From: Bradyrhizobium viridifuturi
GTDB taxonomy: Bacteria > Pseudomonadota > Alphaproteobacteria > Rhizobiales > Xanthobacteraceae
NCBI RefSeq assembly: GCF_001238275.1
Contig: NZ_LGTB01000005.1
Location: forward strand, 1 to 64,000
Direction: 5' to 3'
DNA: 64,000 nucleotides
A model generated the notes under the pieces. It did not search any database, was not told where the DNA came from, and saw only the letters and a list, made by a program, of their open reading frames with translations. Below are positions 9,740 to 19,530 of this stretch, piece by piece (the first letter of the stretch is position 1; each line of letters begins with the position of its first letter). Position numbers and translations under genes: made by a program.

Positions 9740-10638
9740 CAGAAGTAACCTTCCCGCTTCTTCTTCTCCATAGAAGCGGCTTCATCGGTATCAATCAGGC
9801 GACCCTGACGCTCCGACACCGATGCAGTCTGCATTTCTGCGACGACGTCTTCGATCGTCGTCGCATCGGATTCAATGGCCCCGCTCAAGGGATAACATCC
9901 CAGCGTGCGAAAGCGGATCATGCGCATTTGCGGCGTCTCATCGCAGTTGAGCGGCAATCGCCTGTCGTCGACCATGATCGTCGTGCCGTTTCGGCGCACC
10001 GTCGGTCTTTGCTTCGCGAAGTAGAGCGGGACGACCGGGATTTTTTCAAGCATGATATATTCCCATACGTCGAGCTCGGTCCAGTTTGACATCGCAAACA
10101 CGCGCATGCTTTCGCCCGTCCGTATCCGCGTGTTGAACAGGCTCCAGAGCTCCGGCCGCTGGTTGCGGGGGTCCCATACGTGTCCGGCCGAACGGAAGGA
10201 CAGTATCCGTTCCTTGGCGCGGCTCTTTTCCTCGTCACGCCTGGCTCCGCCAAGCGCGGCATCAAATCCGTAAAGCTCGAGCGCCTGCTTCAGGGCGTCG
10301 GTCTTCATCACCTGGGTATGAAGCGCCGAGCCGGAGTCGATCGGATTGATGCCGCGCGCAATACCCTCCTCATTCACATGGACGATCAGCTCGACGCCGA
10401 GCCGCTTGGCCGTCGCGTCCCGGAAGCTGATCATCTCGCGGAACTTCCAGGTCGTGTCGACGTGAAGCAGGGGGAAAGGCAATTTTGCTGGATAGAACGC
10501 CTTGATTGCGATGTGCAGCAAAACGCTCGAGTCCTTTCCGATCGAGTAAAGCATGACCGGCCTTTTGAACTCGGCGGCCACCTCACGCATGATTTCGATC
10601 GATTCAGCTTCAAGACGACGCAGATGTTTTGGCAGCAT
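9739..10638 (-). CDS. cysD: Sulfate adenylyltransferase subunit 2 (CysD, NodP-like)
   Basis: This is the catalytic ATP sulfurylase subunit, which joins ATP and sulfate to APS in a complex with CysN. The PP-loop nucleotide motif appears as [14 protein letters not shown], and later come the usual [15 protein letters not shown] and [12 protein letters not shown] start it at ATG 10638 ([20 protein letters not shown]), giving 299 residues, the family norm. The frame is open for 60 more codons upstream, but those look non-coding. The stop overlaps the start of cysNC by one base. The protein is expected in the cytosol as a heterodimer with CysN-CysC. Confidence 0.93.
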   Translation of the reverse strand: MLPKHLRRLEAESIEIMREVAAEFKRPVMLYSIGKDSSVLLHIAIKAFYPAKLPFPLLHVDTTWKFREMISFRDATAKRLGVELIVHVNEEGIARGINPIDSGSALHTQVMKTDALKQALELYGFDAALGGARRDEEKSRAKERILSFRSAGHVWDPRNQRPELWSLFNTRIRTGESMRVFAMSNWTELDVWEYIMLEKIPVVPLYFAKQRPTVRRNGTTIMVDDRRLPLNCDETPQMRMIRFRTLGCYPLSGAIESDATTIEDVVAEMQTASVSERQGRLIDTDEAASMEKKKREGYF

Positions 10639-10905
10639 ATGTGTTCTTTTCGATGCAGGATCTCGGTTCTGCAGCCCCGGCCCAGAGGAGGAATGTCGGG
10701 TGCGAGCTCGCCGCTGCGCGTCGCTATCCAAGCGATCAAATGCCGGTTGCGCAGCTGACTGACTGACACTCTCGGGGCATGTCGCATTCCACCGTGGTGC
10801 CGCCGGCGCCTGCCTCACACGTTATTGGCGCAGATCAACGCGTTGAGTGGTAGGAAGTCTGGCTAAATCAGCCAGCGTGTTTTGATCGCAAGCATCCAGA
10901 TCACC

Positions 10906-12165
10906 CTAAGCCATATTGACGATCTGCTCAAGCCGCGCGACCTCGCCTCGCAAAATCTCAATAGCCGCGTCGCGAGTCCGAATAGCATCGAGCCCTGCAG
11001 CTCGATCAGCTTCTGACGCCAACAGTGCCTGTTGCAGCTGCGCTTTCATTGGATCGGCCAGCAGCACATTTTCGGCAAAGCTGGGGGCGGACAGATCTTG
11101 CGCCTGCACCACGGACATGTCGCACGTGGCACGAACGTTCTCTGGAAGCTGCCGAGCAGTGTGGACTTGCGCGGATTGATACGGCCCGGACGATGCTGCC
11201 GCCTTGCCAGCTCGTAAATCCCACCAGGTTTGGAATATCTGTCGATAGAGTTCAGTTAGATGAGGTCCCCTATCGACAACTCCGGCTTGCTGTGCAAGCA
11301 GCAGGTCCTCCTCATAGCCGAGTTCTGTCAAAAGCTTGGTGCCGACCAGATCGGTCACAGTTTGCATCTCTTCGACGCTTAGTTGGGATTGCCATGTCTT
11401 GATAGAGCTTTGATCGACCGCGTTTCGTTCCAGGATCTTTCGATCTCCGAAGCTGCTGGATCGAAGATAATCTACTTGTCCCATGCTCGCATATGCGGCG
11501 GCCGCCGGATCACAGCCGAGCCCCAATAGCAGGCGCCGAATCTCTTGGTCCGGATGCGCCACCACGAGTTCATATCGCACCAGCTGTGTCTGCGCGCGCG
11601 TGCGGTGCGCTGCCAGCCTGGGAAAGCCCAGAACCAAATCGGCGAGTGAAGATATGATGACATCGGGCAGCCGGAGCATGAGATCGGCGAGGCTGGAGAC
11701 GCTGACCGAATAGGAGCTCTCGGCCCGAAGCGGGATGCCCCACGTGGATTTCAGTGAAGCCGCGATGGCAAAAGGATTGCGCAGCAAGAGGATGTGTGAC
11801 GCTTCTGGATAGACACGTTCAAGGAATTCGAGCGCCGTCCAATAGCGTGGCGTTTTGTCTATGATGATCCGCTTGCCCGCTGCTGTCAGGTACTGACCGT
11901 ATGCTGCATCGGCAAAAGCCCGGATCGCAATCGTCCGATCGATGCGTCCTAGGAATTCGGAGGTTGCGACCTCAATCAACGAGGGTCCTGCCGGGTGGCG
12001 TTGATCCACCCTTCCAAAAGCTTCAAGTGCCAACATCAACCAGGGTTCAGGCGGAGCCAGGACGTCTGGATGGCGTTGGAGCAGGTGCGCCAGGAGTGTC
12101 GTCCCGGCTCGCGGAAGTCCGAGGAGAAAGCAGACCGCAGGCGAACGGCCAGAAGCACAACTCAT
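10906..12165 (-). CDS. PAPS-dependent sulfotransferase (NoeE-like)
   Basis: This 419-residue sulfotransferase has the 5'-phosphosulfate loop LLGLPRAGTTLLAHLLQRHP near residues 14-33 and the 3'-phosphate motif LLLRNPFAIAAS in the middle. The C-terminal 80 residues (LLADPMKAQLQQALLASEAD to the end) look like a coiled coil. NodH-type enzymes are shorter, about 250 residues. The length and the co-located cysD/cysNC recall NoeE of NGR234, which sulfates Nod factor fucose; that assignment is an inference. No nod box was found in the 200 bases upstream. The gap to cysD is about 270 bases on the same strand, so co-expression is plausible. The acceptor remains unknown. Confidence 0.85.
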   Translation of the reverse strand: MSCASGRSPAVCFLLGLPRAGTTLLAHLLQRHPDVLAPPEPWLMLALEAFGRVDQRHPAGPSLIEVATSEFLGRIDRTIAIRAFADAAYGQYLTAAGKRIIIDKTPRYWTALEFLERVYPEASHILLLRNPFAIAASLKSTWGIPLRAESSYSVSVSSLADLMLRLPDVIISSLADLVLGFPRLAAHRTRAQTQLVRYELVVAHPDQEIRRLLLGLGCDPAAAAYASMGQVDYLRSSSFGDRKILERNAVDQSSIKTWQSQLSVEEMQTVTDLVGTKLLTELGYEEDLLLAQQAGVVDRGPHLTELYRQIFQTWWDLRAGKAAASSGPYQSAQVHTARQLPENVRATCDMSVVQAQDLSAPSFAENVLLADPMKAQLQQALLASEADRAAGLDAIRTRDAAIEILRGEVARLEQIVNMA

Positions 12166-12846
12166 AATTCAGGTCCTCTCGAAGAGCGAGCCGCGTTCGA
12201 TTGAGCGAAATGAAGCCGGCCCTAGCCTCAGTTGAGGCGTCCGCTCGTATACCAAGCGTTACTGCTACGAGGATTTCGGCTGCCACTCATGATTTGAGAG
12301 CCGTTAAGTTCAATCGGTTGGGCGGGGATCGCAGAAGCGTTTGACAGCTGTGATCGCCCCGATTGCTCGACAGTTAAGGCGAAGTCAAGGACCAGCGCAA
12401 CTGCACGAAGATTTGCTGCGCATATGGGAAAGATGGAATGAACTATACGGAAGTTTGCCGGGCAACGACCGCGGGGCATGGGGCGATATCAAATACAGTC
12501 GACGCGATTCTGCTTGCCAGCCCATTGAAGACGCAAATGCAACATGCACTTCCCTGGTGCTCGGCGTACACCGGAGAAGTTCGACATATAGAGCGGACAG
12601 GCCGGCGAGCGGAACAAAGAACGAGGGCATCTCAAATGGCAGATCGGATCAAATCTTTTCAGCGCGCGATATCGGCCCCGGCGCAACTGCCTGCCGCTGC
12701 TCGGCCAACACAATGAGGGTTTTGCACGTCTACCAACCTGCCCGTCGCAAGTCCCACATCGGTCCGAACTGTACCAACTATCTGACTTGCTTGTTCTTGC
12801 GGCGTTGTCCCGATTTCTAATCCGCGCTAATGGAAGTCTGTAAAGG
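12166..12846. other. Gene-poor stretch with a possible sulfotransferase-tail remnant
   Basis: No complete gene is recognised. On the plus strand near 12497-12555 one frame reads DAILLASPLKTQMQHAL, resembling NVLLADPMKAQLQQAL from the C-terminal coiled coil of the neighbouring sulfotransferase. It may be a decayed inverted duplicate. The similarity is short and could be chance. Confidence 0.3.
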
Positions 12847-13398
12847 ATGGAACCCTGGCCCACGATGCCGCCGGATTTACCTAGTCCAGCAACCGCGCCT
12901 TATCGTATCTCCACTGACGGACAGGAGATATTCCGGCCGTTCATGTGGGAGATCAGATCGATCAGTGCCTGCCTCGAAGAACTCGCCAAATTTCGTGCCG
13001 ATGTGCTTGGCATCACTGGGCCACAATGGATGATCCTGATGGCAGTGGACTATCTGGGCAGAGAAAAAGGTGTGTCCGTCAACCTGGTGTCACGCTTGAT
13101 GCACGTCGATCCTTCCTTTGTCACGACCCACTCAAAAATCTTGGAGAAAAAGCGATTCTTGCGGCGCAAGCCATCCACAGCCGATGCGCGAGTAGTCCAG
13201 ATGTCGCTGACTGCCAAAACGCGCAAGCATCTTGCAAGTTTGACGCCTCGAGAGGAAGCGCAGGATGTACAGGCTTTTGACGAATTCGGCCATGACGGAT
13301 CAAGCGAGTTCATGGCCGGGCTGGCCGCAGTGAGGCATCGCTTGGAGAAGGCCCGCTCTGGAATCCAGAAGACCAAAACGAACAATCGTCAGAAATGA
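12847..13398 (+). CDS. MarR-family transcriptional regulator
   Basis: This is a 183-residue winged-helix protein. The order fits MarR: an N-terminal helix for dimerisation (FRPFMWEIRSISACLEEL), a helix-turn-helix (VNLVSRLMHVDPSFVTTHSKILEKKRFLRRKPSTADARVV) with the wing at STADARVV, then LTAKTRKHL and a C-terminal helix. Members usually repress a neighbouring gene and are released by a small ligand. The divergent neighbour is the sulfotransferase on the minus strand about 680 bases away; no operator could be picked out. An ATG 18 bases downstream is an alternative start. The stop overlaps the next small frame. Confidence 0.85.
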   Translation: MEPWPTMPPDLPSPATAPYRISTDGQEIFRPFMWEIRSISACLEELAKFRADVLGITGPQWMILMAVDYLGREKGVSVNLVSRLMHVDPSFVTTHSKILEKKRFLRRKPSTADARVVQMSLTAKTRKHLASLTPREEAQDVQAFDEFGHDGSSEFMAGLAAVRHRLEKARSGIQKTKTNNRQK

Positions 13399-13643
13399 AG
13401 CTGGCCAATCATCGGACTCTCCGGGCTTTCGAATATTTCGTGACGCGGCGCGGTCGAAGGTGGTTATGGTCCCTTCACACCGCCGAAGGCTTGCAGGTGA
13501 TGATGGGTTCAGCACGCAATCGCTCCGCCGCCGTCTATCAAGCCAACAGGGCGCTTTTTCAATTGCTGCTGAGCGCGCCCTATCGCTTGGGAGTTCAAGT
13601 TCACCAACAAGCTCCGCGGCCACCGCCTACGCCAAAGCTTTAG
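13395..13643 (+). CDS. Small protein of unknown function coupled to the MarR gene
   Basis: The frame encodes 82 residues. Its ATG overlaps the MarR stop (AATGA), suggesting coupling. The central part (RRWLWSLHTAEGLQVMMGSARNRSAAVYQANRALFQLL) looks like a compact beta-hairpin plus helix. The proline-rich tail looks less protein-like. I do not recognise the family. Confidence 0.4.
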   Translation: MKLANHRTLRAFEYFVTRRGRRWLWSLHTAEGLQVMMGSARNRSAAVYQANRALFQLLLSAPYRLGVQVHQQAPRPPPTPKL

Positions 13644-14012
13644 CCTAGCATGAGCTTCGACTGCGGCGGCGTGCGGGTCATGACTTGCAGGGATGCGGCT
13701 TGCTATTTGGAGCACTCCGTCTCGCCGTCACCGAGAACAATCGTAGCCCTTCAAAGCGATCCGCAGCATTCTACGATCCTTAACGGGAACGAGCGACCAT
13801 CGAAACTGGAACAATTCGAAGCAGGACCGGTCGTAAGATTGTCTCATCGCTCTCGATCGTAAAGAGCAAAGCGGCCTTCGCGGCCTTACTGCTTTAACCT
13901 CAAAGATGACGAAGCACTGGAGCCCGTTCCACGAGAGTGACAAACCATGCGCGTGAAAAGCTCTTTCCACAGCAATTGGCAGGCCCTGCAAAACAATTTT
14001 AACGGACGTAAA

Positions 14013-14040
14013 GGGCGGCCTGCGAGCCACCCTTTTGTGC
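14013..14040. terminator. Bidirectional hairpin terminator candidate
   Basis: AAAGGGCGGC, a CTGCGA loop, then GCCACCCTTTT form a ten-pair stem with one mismatch and T runs at both ends. It lies just downstream of the small minus-strand gene ending at 14065. Confidence 0.5.
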
Positions 14041-14064
14041 CGGCTACCAGCGCTGCCAAGTAAG

Positions 14065-14250
14065 CTACCGCTGATGTCCGAGTCCTATTCCGAGATTTAA
14101 TGCCTTCTGGCGCAACGCAGCGACGCTGCGTTTGGTCATTTTTGCAATTTTTATGACGGGAGTCCGAGCCTTCGAATGGACTTTGAGCTCTTTGATATCT
14201 GCCTTGGTCCACTCGCGCCGCTTAACGCGTTTCTTAGTTGCTTTTTTCAC
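14065..14250 (-). CDS. Small SANT/Myb-like DNA-binding protein
   Basis: This is a 61-residue very basic protein starting at GTG 14250 behind a clear AGGAG. It begins with a lysine/arginine patch (KKATKKRVKRREW), then a helix-turn-helix-like part (TKADIKELKVHSKARTPVIKIAKMTKRSVAALRQKALNLGI) in which W, KELK and the Arg-Ser-Val-Ala-Ala-Leu-Arg-Gln-Lys-Ala helix recall SANT/Myb-like folds common in small rhizobial proteins. A related fold appears in the gene at 41466-41654. It probably binds DNA, but no target is known. The frame is open upstream without a ribosome binding site, so the GTG is preferred. Confidence 0.7.
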   Translation of the reverse strand: MKKATKKRVKRREWTKADIKELKVHSKARTPVIKIAKMTKRSVAALRQKALNLGIGLGHQR

Positions 14251-15289
14251 AGTGAATGCTCCTTTTGAGAGGATCGGCTTGTAACATAGTTTTTTCGGAG
14301 CGACGACCGTAAAAAAGAGGCAATCATAGGAACTCGCGCCATGATACGTGTTCAGAAGACGAGGCACTCGACTATTGTAAACTTAGTACAGGTGCCGAGA
14401 GGCTTCGCCTGGTTATTCGAAGCTATGCCCGCAGACCAACATGTTGCTGGAAGGAAGCGAGCAAGCAGGGCATGGTAAGCTTGAACAAACTCCGAATCAG
14501 GCATGTTCGTGATTTGTATTAGGCGTGGAGGCTTAACGCTCGATGACCGTGACACATCGCAGCAATCCCTACCACGGTCGCCCACTAGCTTGGCGCGCTG
14601 CGCTGTCTAGACAGTCAGAGCCTTCTTGCGCTGGCGAGAACGCCGGATCGAATCTCCACTTCGCACCCGTCGTCCGGTCTCGGCTCAGAGTTGGAGGGAC
14701 GAGTCTGTTGCTTTGAACGGCCAGCTTTCACCGCGCTTGACGCGGGGCGAGAAGGGCAATAGCTGCGATTGACTGCCCGCGATGATCTCTCATAGGGAGG
14801 CTTCGGCTGACATGAGGATGAGCGGCCACCGCTTCAGCCTTGATGGCGCGATCTTCCTCCAGTTTTCGTCGCGAAGAAAGCGGCCACCTTATGGGCCAAG
14901 GCGCGATACATGGCTTAACCTGACCCATCCAAAGCTGACCGACGTCGACTTTTTCCCCGCCGCGAGGCCGGCCTCAAGCTTGCCGGACAAACGACCTTGC
15001 GGTGTCTCGATAGCCAGACGTGCTGCTGAATATTTGTTGCTGATCATGGCGCATTACTGCCCGGGGAATGGAAGCTCCTGGACGAGCCGACAAGCCCGCC
15101 GATCAGCAGGTCGCCTGACCTTCACGCAATGCCATCCATGGAGCTCGCCGTGCCCGCGTTCACGCGTCGATCAGGTGGTCTCGTCGTCTGCGTACTCAGT
15201 TCTTCAAGTGAGACACTATGATGCTTTGCGAACACACCGATTGCGGATTGTCGATCGGCGAGAAGCGCATTTACAGGCGCGCGCCCTGT
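14251..15289. other. Gene-poor stretch
   Basis: Several open frames of 60-190 codons exist, but none shows a domain, a signal peptide or a convincing start. I see no gene or clear structured element. Confidence 0.4.
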
Positions 15290-17604
15290 TCAGCTGGAGC
15301 CGACACCAGCACCTAGTCGGTCCCGCAGTGCCGGTCGACTGATGACAAGATCGGTGAGGTCCAGGTCCGGCCGTCTTGCTGCCAATCGTCTTACAAGTTC
15401 CCGAGTGCCGTCGACGACGAAGACGCCGCAGTCATAACCGTTCTGCTGCTGTCTTATCGGGGCCTGTTGCGGGTTAGCGTCGAGCCGTTCTGCGAGTTCC
15501 GCTGCGAGCCTGTCATTGTATCCTTGGGTGGAATCATAGTGATAGGCAATCGGCCGGCCCCAATTGCGGCGGTCAACCAGCAGCAGCGACCAGTGACTGC
15601 CGCGCTGATGTCTATCCGTATCGCTGGCATCGCTTACCGGCAGAAACAGGAAGTCGGCGGTATCATGGCGAATCCACCCTAATGCTCGTTCGGCGACCTC
15701 CTTGGAGGGGGATCGCAACATTTGGGCTATCAGGGGATCCACGAACCGCGTCCGAGCGGCGAGATCCGGATTGTTCTGCAACAATTCCTGCGCCAAGAGC
15801 TCATAGTCCCGCTGGATATGTTCGTCACCCAGCCATTGCGTGGGGCCCAGCACGGCGTCGCTGCGCTGGCCGGAAGAGGCAACGGTAGCCGAGGGGCCGA
15901 TCTGAGCACCCGGGACGGGAGACGGGCGAGGATGATGGATGACCTGCGCACCGCGGCGTCCTAGCGGCCCCAATGGGATCGAGCGGGCCTTACCATTGAC
16001 GGAGATCTGGGTTGGGTCGCTGAACTGGGTCGGCAGGACCCCGATGTTATCCAGGACATTGCGTAAGAAATCCGGCACCGGCTGGCGGCCATCCTGCCAA
16101 TCCGCGTCGACTCGGTATCCGATGTCCTCAAGCTCCTGAGGTACGCCCGACCGCCCGACGACGAACGCGGGTTTACCGGCAGGGCTGAGCACCGGCGCTG
16201 ACTGAGCATCGTCGCGCATCTGCTGCGGCGTGTACGGCAGATCAACGAAAGACCGAAGACCGCGGAAGGTGTCTGCCGACTGAGCTGGCCCGCCCGATGG
16301 TCCGGTGAAGAGCGGCGGTTTGGCGGCAGCCCCACCCACCGGCGCTGACTGAGCATCGTCTCTCACTTCCGGCAAAGTGTACGGCAGGTCGACGAAAGAG
16401 TCGATGCTCGGTAGATCGCCGACGACCCCTCTGGTACCGCTTCCGGCGTCGGCCACTCAAAATCGTGCGGCAGGCGCGGCGACCACGTTAAGCTCGACTC
16501 CTCGCGCCGCGGCTCCCCGCTGGCCTGCTCAGGGGAGACGCCCAGCGCTGCGTTCGCCTCGACGAGCCTTAGGTAGCTCCGAAGACGATCGAAGCCCATG
16601 TCAGCGTTTCGACTGGCTTTTTTAAAGTCCGTGTGATCGTCGTTCAACGACTTTTGCTGCTCACTGGTGCCGGTGAGCCGGCTTACTATGCTCCCTCGCC
16701 CGTTCCCCTGGAGCCAAGCGCCGAATCTGCGTTGGTTGCCGGCCAGATTTTGAACAACTTTTCTCCGGCTCGTATCCTCCGGTTTGAGCAGGCTCAGCTC
16801 TGCCTTTTCCAGGCTATCGATGATGCGGGCGTCATCGGGATAAAGATGCAGTGTGGGCGACCGGACAGCATGACCGCGGGGTTTCCGAGACGCTCGCGCT
16901 CCGGAAACGTGCTCGGCATCGCTGACCTTGCCTAACGCGAACAATAGATGCTCGTCCTTCGGGAACAACTTCTGGGCAAATTCAATGCGCGCAGCGTGGT
17001 CCAATCCGGATATCGAGTAGCCCGCAGATTTAAGGGCGTTAGAAAATCTGCGAAGACTACGATCATGGCGAGCAGCGCTGCCCGACGTCATGCCGCTGGC
17101 GTTAAGCCGCTCTGAGAGGGGCGCGTCTTCCGCTGAGGGGATCGTTCGCGGCCGCCCGCCAGAAGCTACATAGCTCGGATCATGATACGAACGAAGGATA
17201 TTCACCCCCTTCTTCATGTCTTCGTCCTTTGGGAAGTAAGTCTTGACTTGACGGACCAGGGACTCGTGGTCCCCCAGAACAATCGTTAGGCGATGAGCGC
17301 CAAGATGATTTCCAAGTCGGCGAAGCGCCTGAGTATAGCGCTTAACCGTCTTCAGGTTCGGCTTTTTCTGATCCGCATATTGGGCAATCGCTTTATCGAT
17401 AATGTCCCGATGTTCTGCAGAGAGATGAGGATGGTGGTTGCGGCCGCCACCAGAGACAAGACCCGGATCGGGTGGGCGCGCCTCGGCCAAGTGCTGCTCA
17501 AAGCCCGCTTGCCCGGCATGGCCGCCCTGATGCTCTTCCAAGACGGGGTGCTGCACCTGGGACCAAGCGGATACATTGGATGGATCGGAATTATACGGGT
17601 CCAC
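15290..17604 (-). pseudogene. nopD: NopD-like type III effector, Ulp1/C48 SUMO-type protease, frameshifted
   Basis: The gene encodes an effector of about 770 residues split by one frameshift near 16440-16460. The first part starts at GTG 17604 (MDPYNSDPSN) behind GAGG. It holds about three related helical blocks of some 100 residues (RYTQALRRLGNHL, DRSLRRFSNALKSAG and GNQRRFGAWLQGNG mark them), resembling integrase core-binding folds. After the shift come two copies of a 40-residue repeat (SFVDLPYT..RDDAQSAPV), then the C48 protease domain with His (GSHWSLLLVDRR), Asp (YHYDSTQGYND), Gln (RQQQNG) and Cys (YDCGVFV). Such enzymes cleave SUMO conjugates in the host plant nucleus. One missing base explains the break (PTPEA joined to GSGTRG). 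A tts box lies 34 bases upstream. The catalytic residues are intact, so decay is recent or the break is an error. Confidence 0.85.
16133..16399 (-). repeat. Two tandem coding repeats in the effector
   Basis: Two copies of about 40 codons (near 16280-16399 and 16133-16252) encode SFVDLPYT, four variable residues, RDDAQSAPV, then KP, G.SG.P. They lie between the N-terminal helical blocks and the protease domain. Related effectors carry variable numbers of such repeats. Confidence 0.8.
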
Positions 17605-17637
17605 GCCAGCCTCACGTCCACGAACTCAATTGAGCTG

Positions 17638-17668
17638 ATCCTATCTGGATAGGCTTTCCAGAAGCTGA
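17638..17668 (-). promoter_or_regulatory. tts box (TtsI-binding site)
   Basis: On the minus strand the site begins GTCAGCTTCTGGAAAGCCTA and continues TCCAGATA, matching the tts box pattern (GTCAGCTT.TCGAAAGCT) found before type III secretion genes of rhizobia. It lies 34 bases upstream of the effector start, the right distance and direction. It supports TtsI-dependent, flavonoid-inducible expression. Confidence 0.8.
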
Positions 17669-17757
17669 CGAGGCCGTCGCTTGCGGAACAATGCATCGCC
17701 ACATCCGCAAAATGAAACCGCCCCCAAGGCTCTCGATCGTCGCACCCTTCATGGGTT

Positions 17758-17964
17758 TCAGGACCTACCTTTCGCCGCCAGGATCTCACGCTGATAGGCG
17801 AGGCTCGCGCTGTAGGCGCTGTCAACCTCGGTTCCCGGCAACGTCGTGATGGCAAAGCGCATCATGATCAAATTGGCGCAGATCACGACCGAAAAGAAAG
17901 CGAGCATGGTGATCAGGACAAAGCGTCCGGTGATGGGCCGCGCGACTGGATTTGATGCGGTCAT
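17758..17964 (-). pseudogene. fixH: fixH, 3'-truncated
   Basis: FixH is a membrane protein needed with FixG, I and S to assemble cbb3 oxidase. The 68-residue remnant has the N-terminal membrane helix (TGRFVLITMLAFFSVVICANLIMM) and the conserved RFAITTLPGTEVDSAYSASLAYQ. It ends at KGRS, where about 165 residues would be expected. The DNA after the break leads directly to the promoter side of the effector gene, so a deletion or insertion junction lies near 17760-17770. fixI and fixS are absent. Confidence 0.85.
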
Positions 17965-19454
17965 TGGTAAGATCCCGTCGGTAATCTTGGGGGACGACGA
18001 AGTGGTCCGTTGCGGAGGCGACCTCACCGAGGCCGATGTCGGTGACCCGAAATGTGACCGGCATCGACCGTTCCGACGTGTCGTCGGCCGGCGCGGTCAC
18101 CAATAGCCGCAGTTCTGTCGTAGTATCGCGAGCCAAGACAATCGTCGGTCGTTCCACGGTCACAGAATCTACGCCGACGACGTGCACGGACGTTTGAGGT
18201 GGCCCATCGATGTGGATCGCTATGACGCGGTCGAAGCCGCGCTTGTTAAGCAAGCGTACCGTGTAGCCGTTGCGAATCGAACCATCGCTGAGCCTGACCG
18301 CCATCGGATTACGATCGTGCAGCACGTTGACGTCGAGCAGTGTTCTGGACAACAACCCATAAAGCATCATCGCACAGACGACCGAGATCAAAGACGCATA
18401 TACGATCGTCCGCGGGCGCACCGGCTTGAAGAGCTCCGACTTGCCTTCCATGCGGCGCCTGATATTGATGTCGTTGTCGCAACCGATCAGGCGACCTGCG
18501 CGCCCGATCCTCTTCATGACGGCATCGCAGGCGTCGATGCATAGCCCGCACTGGATGCAGCCGAGCTGGGCGCCGTTGCGAATATCGACGCCGGTCGGAC
18601 AGACCGCCGCGCATTGATTGCAGTCGATGCAGTCTCCGATCTTTCCACCGCGCGCGCAGATCGAATGACCTCTTCAATGAGCAGCGCTGTTCGCCGCGAT
18701 CGTATTTGTATGTGACATTGAGTGCCCACTCATCGGTGAGCGCGGCCTGGATGCGCGGCCAAGGGCACATATACACGCAAACCTGTTCGCGCATGTAGCC
18801 GGCCAACAAGTATGTCGTAACGGTCAGGATCCCGATCCAGATATAGGCGATCGCGGGCGCCTGGAACGTCGCCAGATCGCGCACCAATGTATGCGCATCG
18901 ACAAAGTAGAGCGCCCAGGCACCACCGGTCCACCAAGCGATCATCAGCCACACCACGTGCTTTAGCACGCGCTTTGCCGCCCGCTCCACTGTCATCGGGC
19001 GTGCAGCAGCCCTCAGCCGGTCGCGACGGTCGCCCTCGACCCAACGCTCTACCGCATAGAACAGGTCGGTCCATGCCGTTTGCGGACAGAGATAGCCGCA
19101 CCAAATACGTCCGCCCAGAGCGTTCATCAAGAATAGTGCCAGCGCCGCAAGCACGAGCAGCCCGGTGACGTAATAAAGCTCCTGCGGCCACAGCTCGATG
19201 AAGAAAAAGTAGAACCGCCGGTTCGGAAAATCGAGCAACACCGCCTGGTCGGGGGCGACCAAGCCACGACGCCAACGCACGAACGGCAGCAAATAGTAGA
19301 TGCCGAGACACACCACCATCAGCCGCCATTTGATGGTGCGGAAATTGCCGCAGACGCTCTGCGGATGGACTTTCTTATGAGCTGTATAGAGAGGCCCATC
19401 TTCGCCGATCGGCGGGTCATCGCGCGGACCAGTCTTGTTCAGGGCTAGCTTCAT
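17962..19454 (-). pseudogene. fixG: fixG, cbb3 oxidase assembly ferredoxin-like protein, frameshifted
   Basis: FixG (CcoG family) is a polytopic membrane protein with two 4Fe-4S clusters, linked to copper delivery to cbb3 oxidase. Seen in order are the membrane helices, GGRIWCGYLCPQTAWTDLF, and REQVCVYMCPWPRIQ. The frame is then lost near 18655, in a GCGCGCG run (one base too many). In the next frame follow CIDCNQCAAVCPTGVDIRNG and GCIQCGLCIDACD, the two cluster motifs, and the periplasmic C-terminal domain. A second frame slip near 18000 removes the normal stop, which probably overlapped the fixH start (ATGA). Start ATG 19454 (MKLALNKTG) is preferred over 19475. The cysteine motifs are intact, but the protein cannot be made whole. 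Confidence 0.88.
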
Positions 19455-19530
19455 GGCCGACCTTACATCTGGCACGGGTGACTGACTTAGAGCCTCGTCT
19501 ATGGGCCGGTGGCTTCTCGGCTCATCTCAC

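Noticed and set aside
8633..9748. Long open frame opposite cysNC
   Set aside because: It mirrors the codon pattern of the true gene on the other strand and has no domain or start site.
12166..12350. Possible nod box before the sulfotransferase
   Set aside because: Fragments such as CCGATTGAAC occur, but the long conserved nod box pattern is not present.
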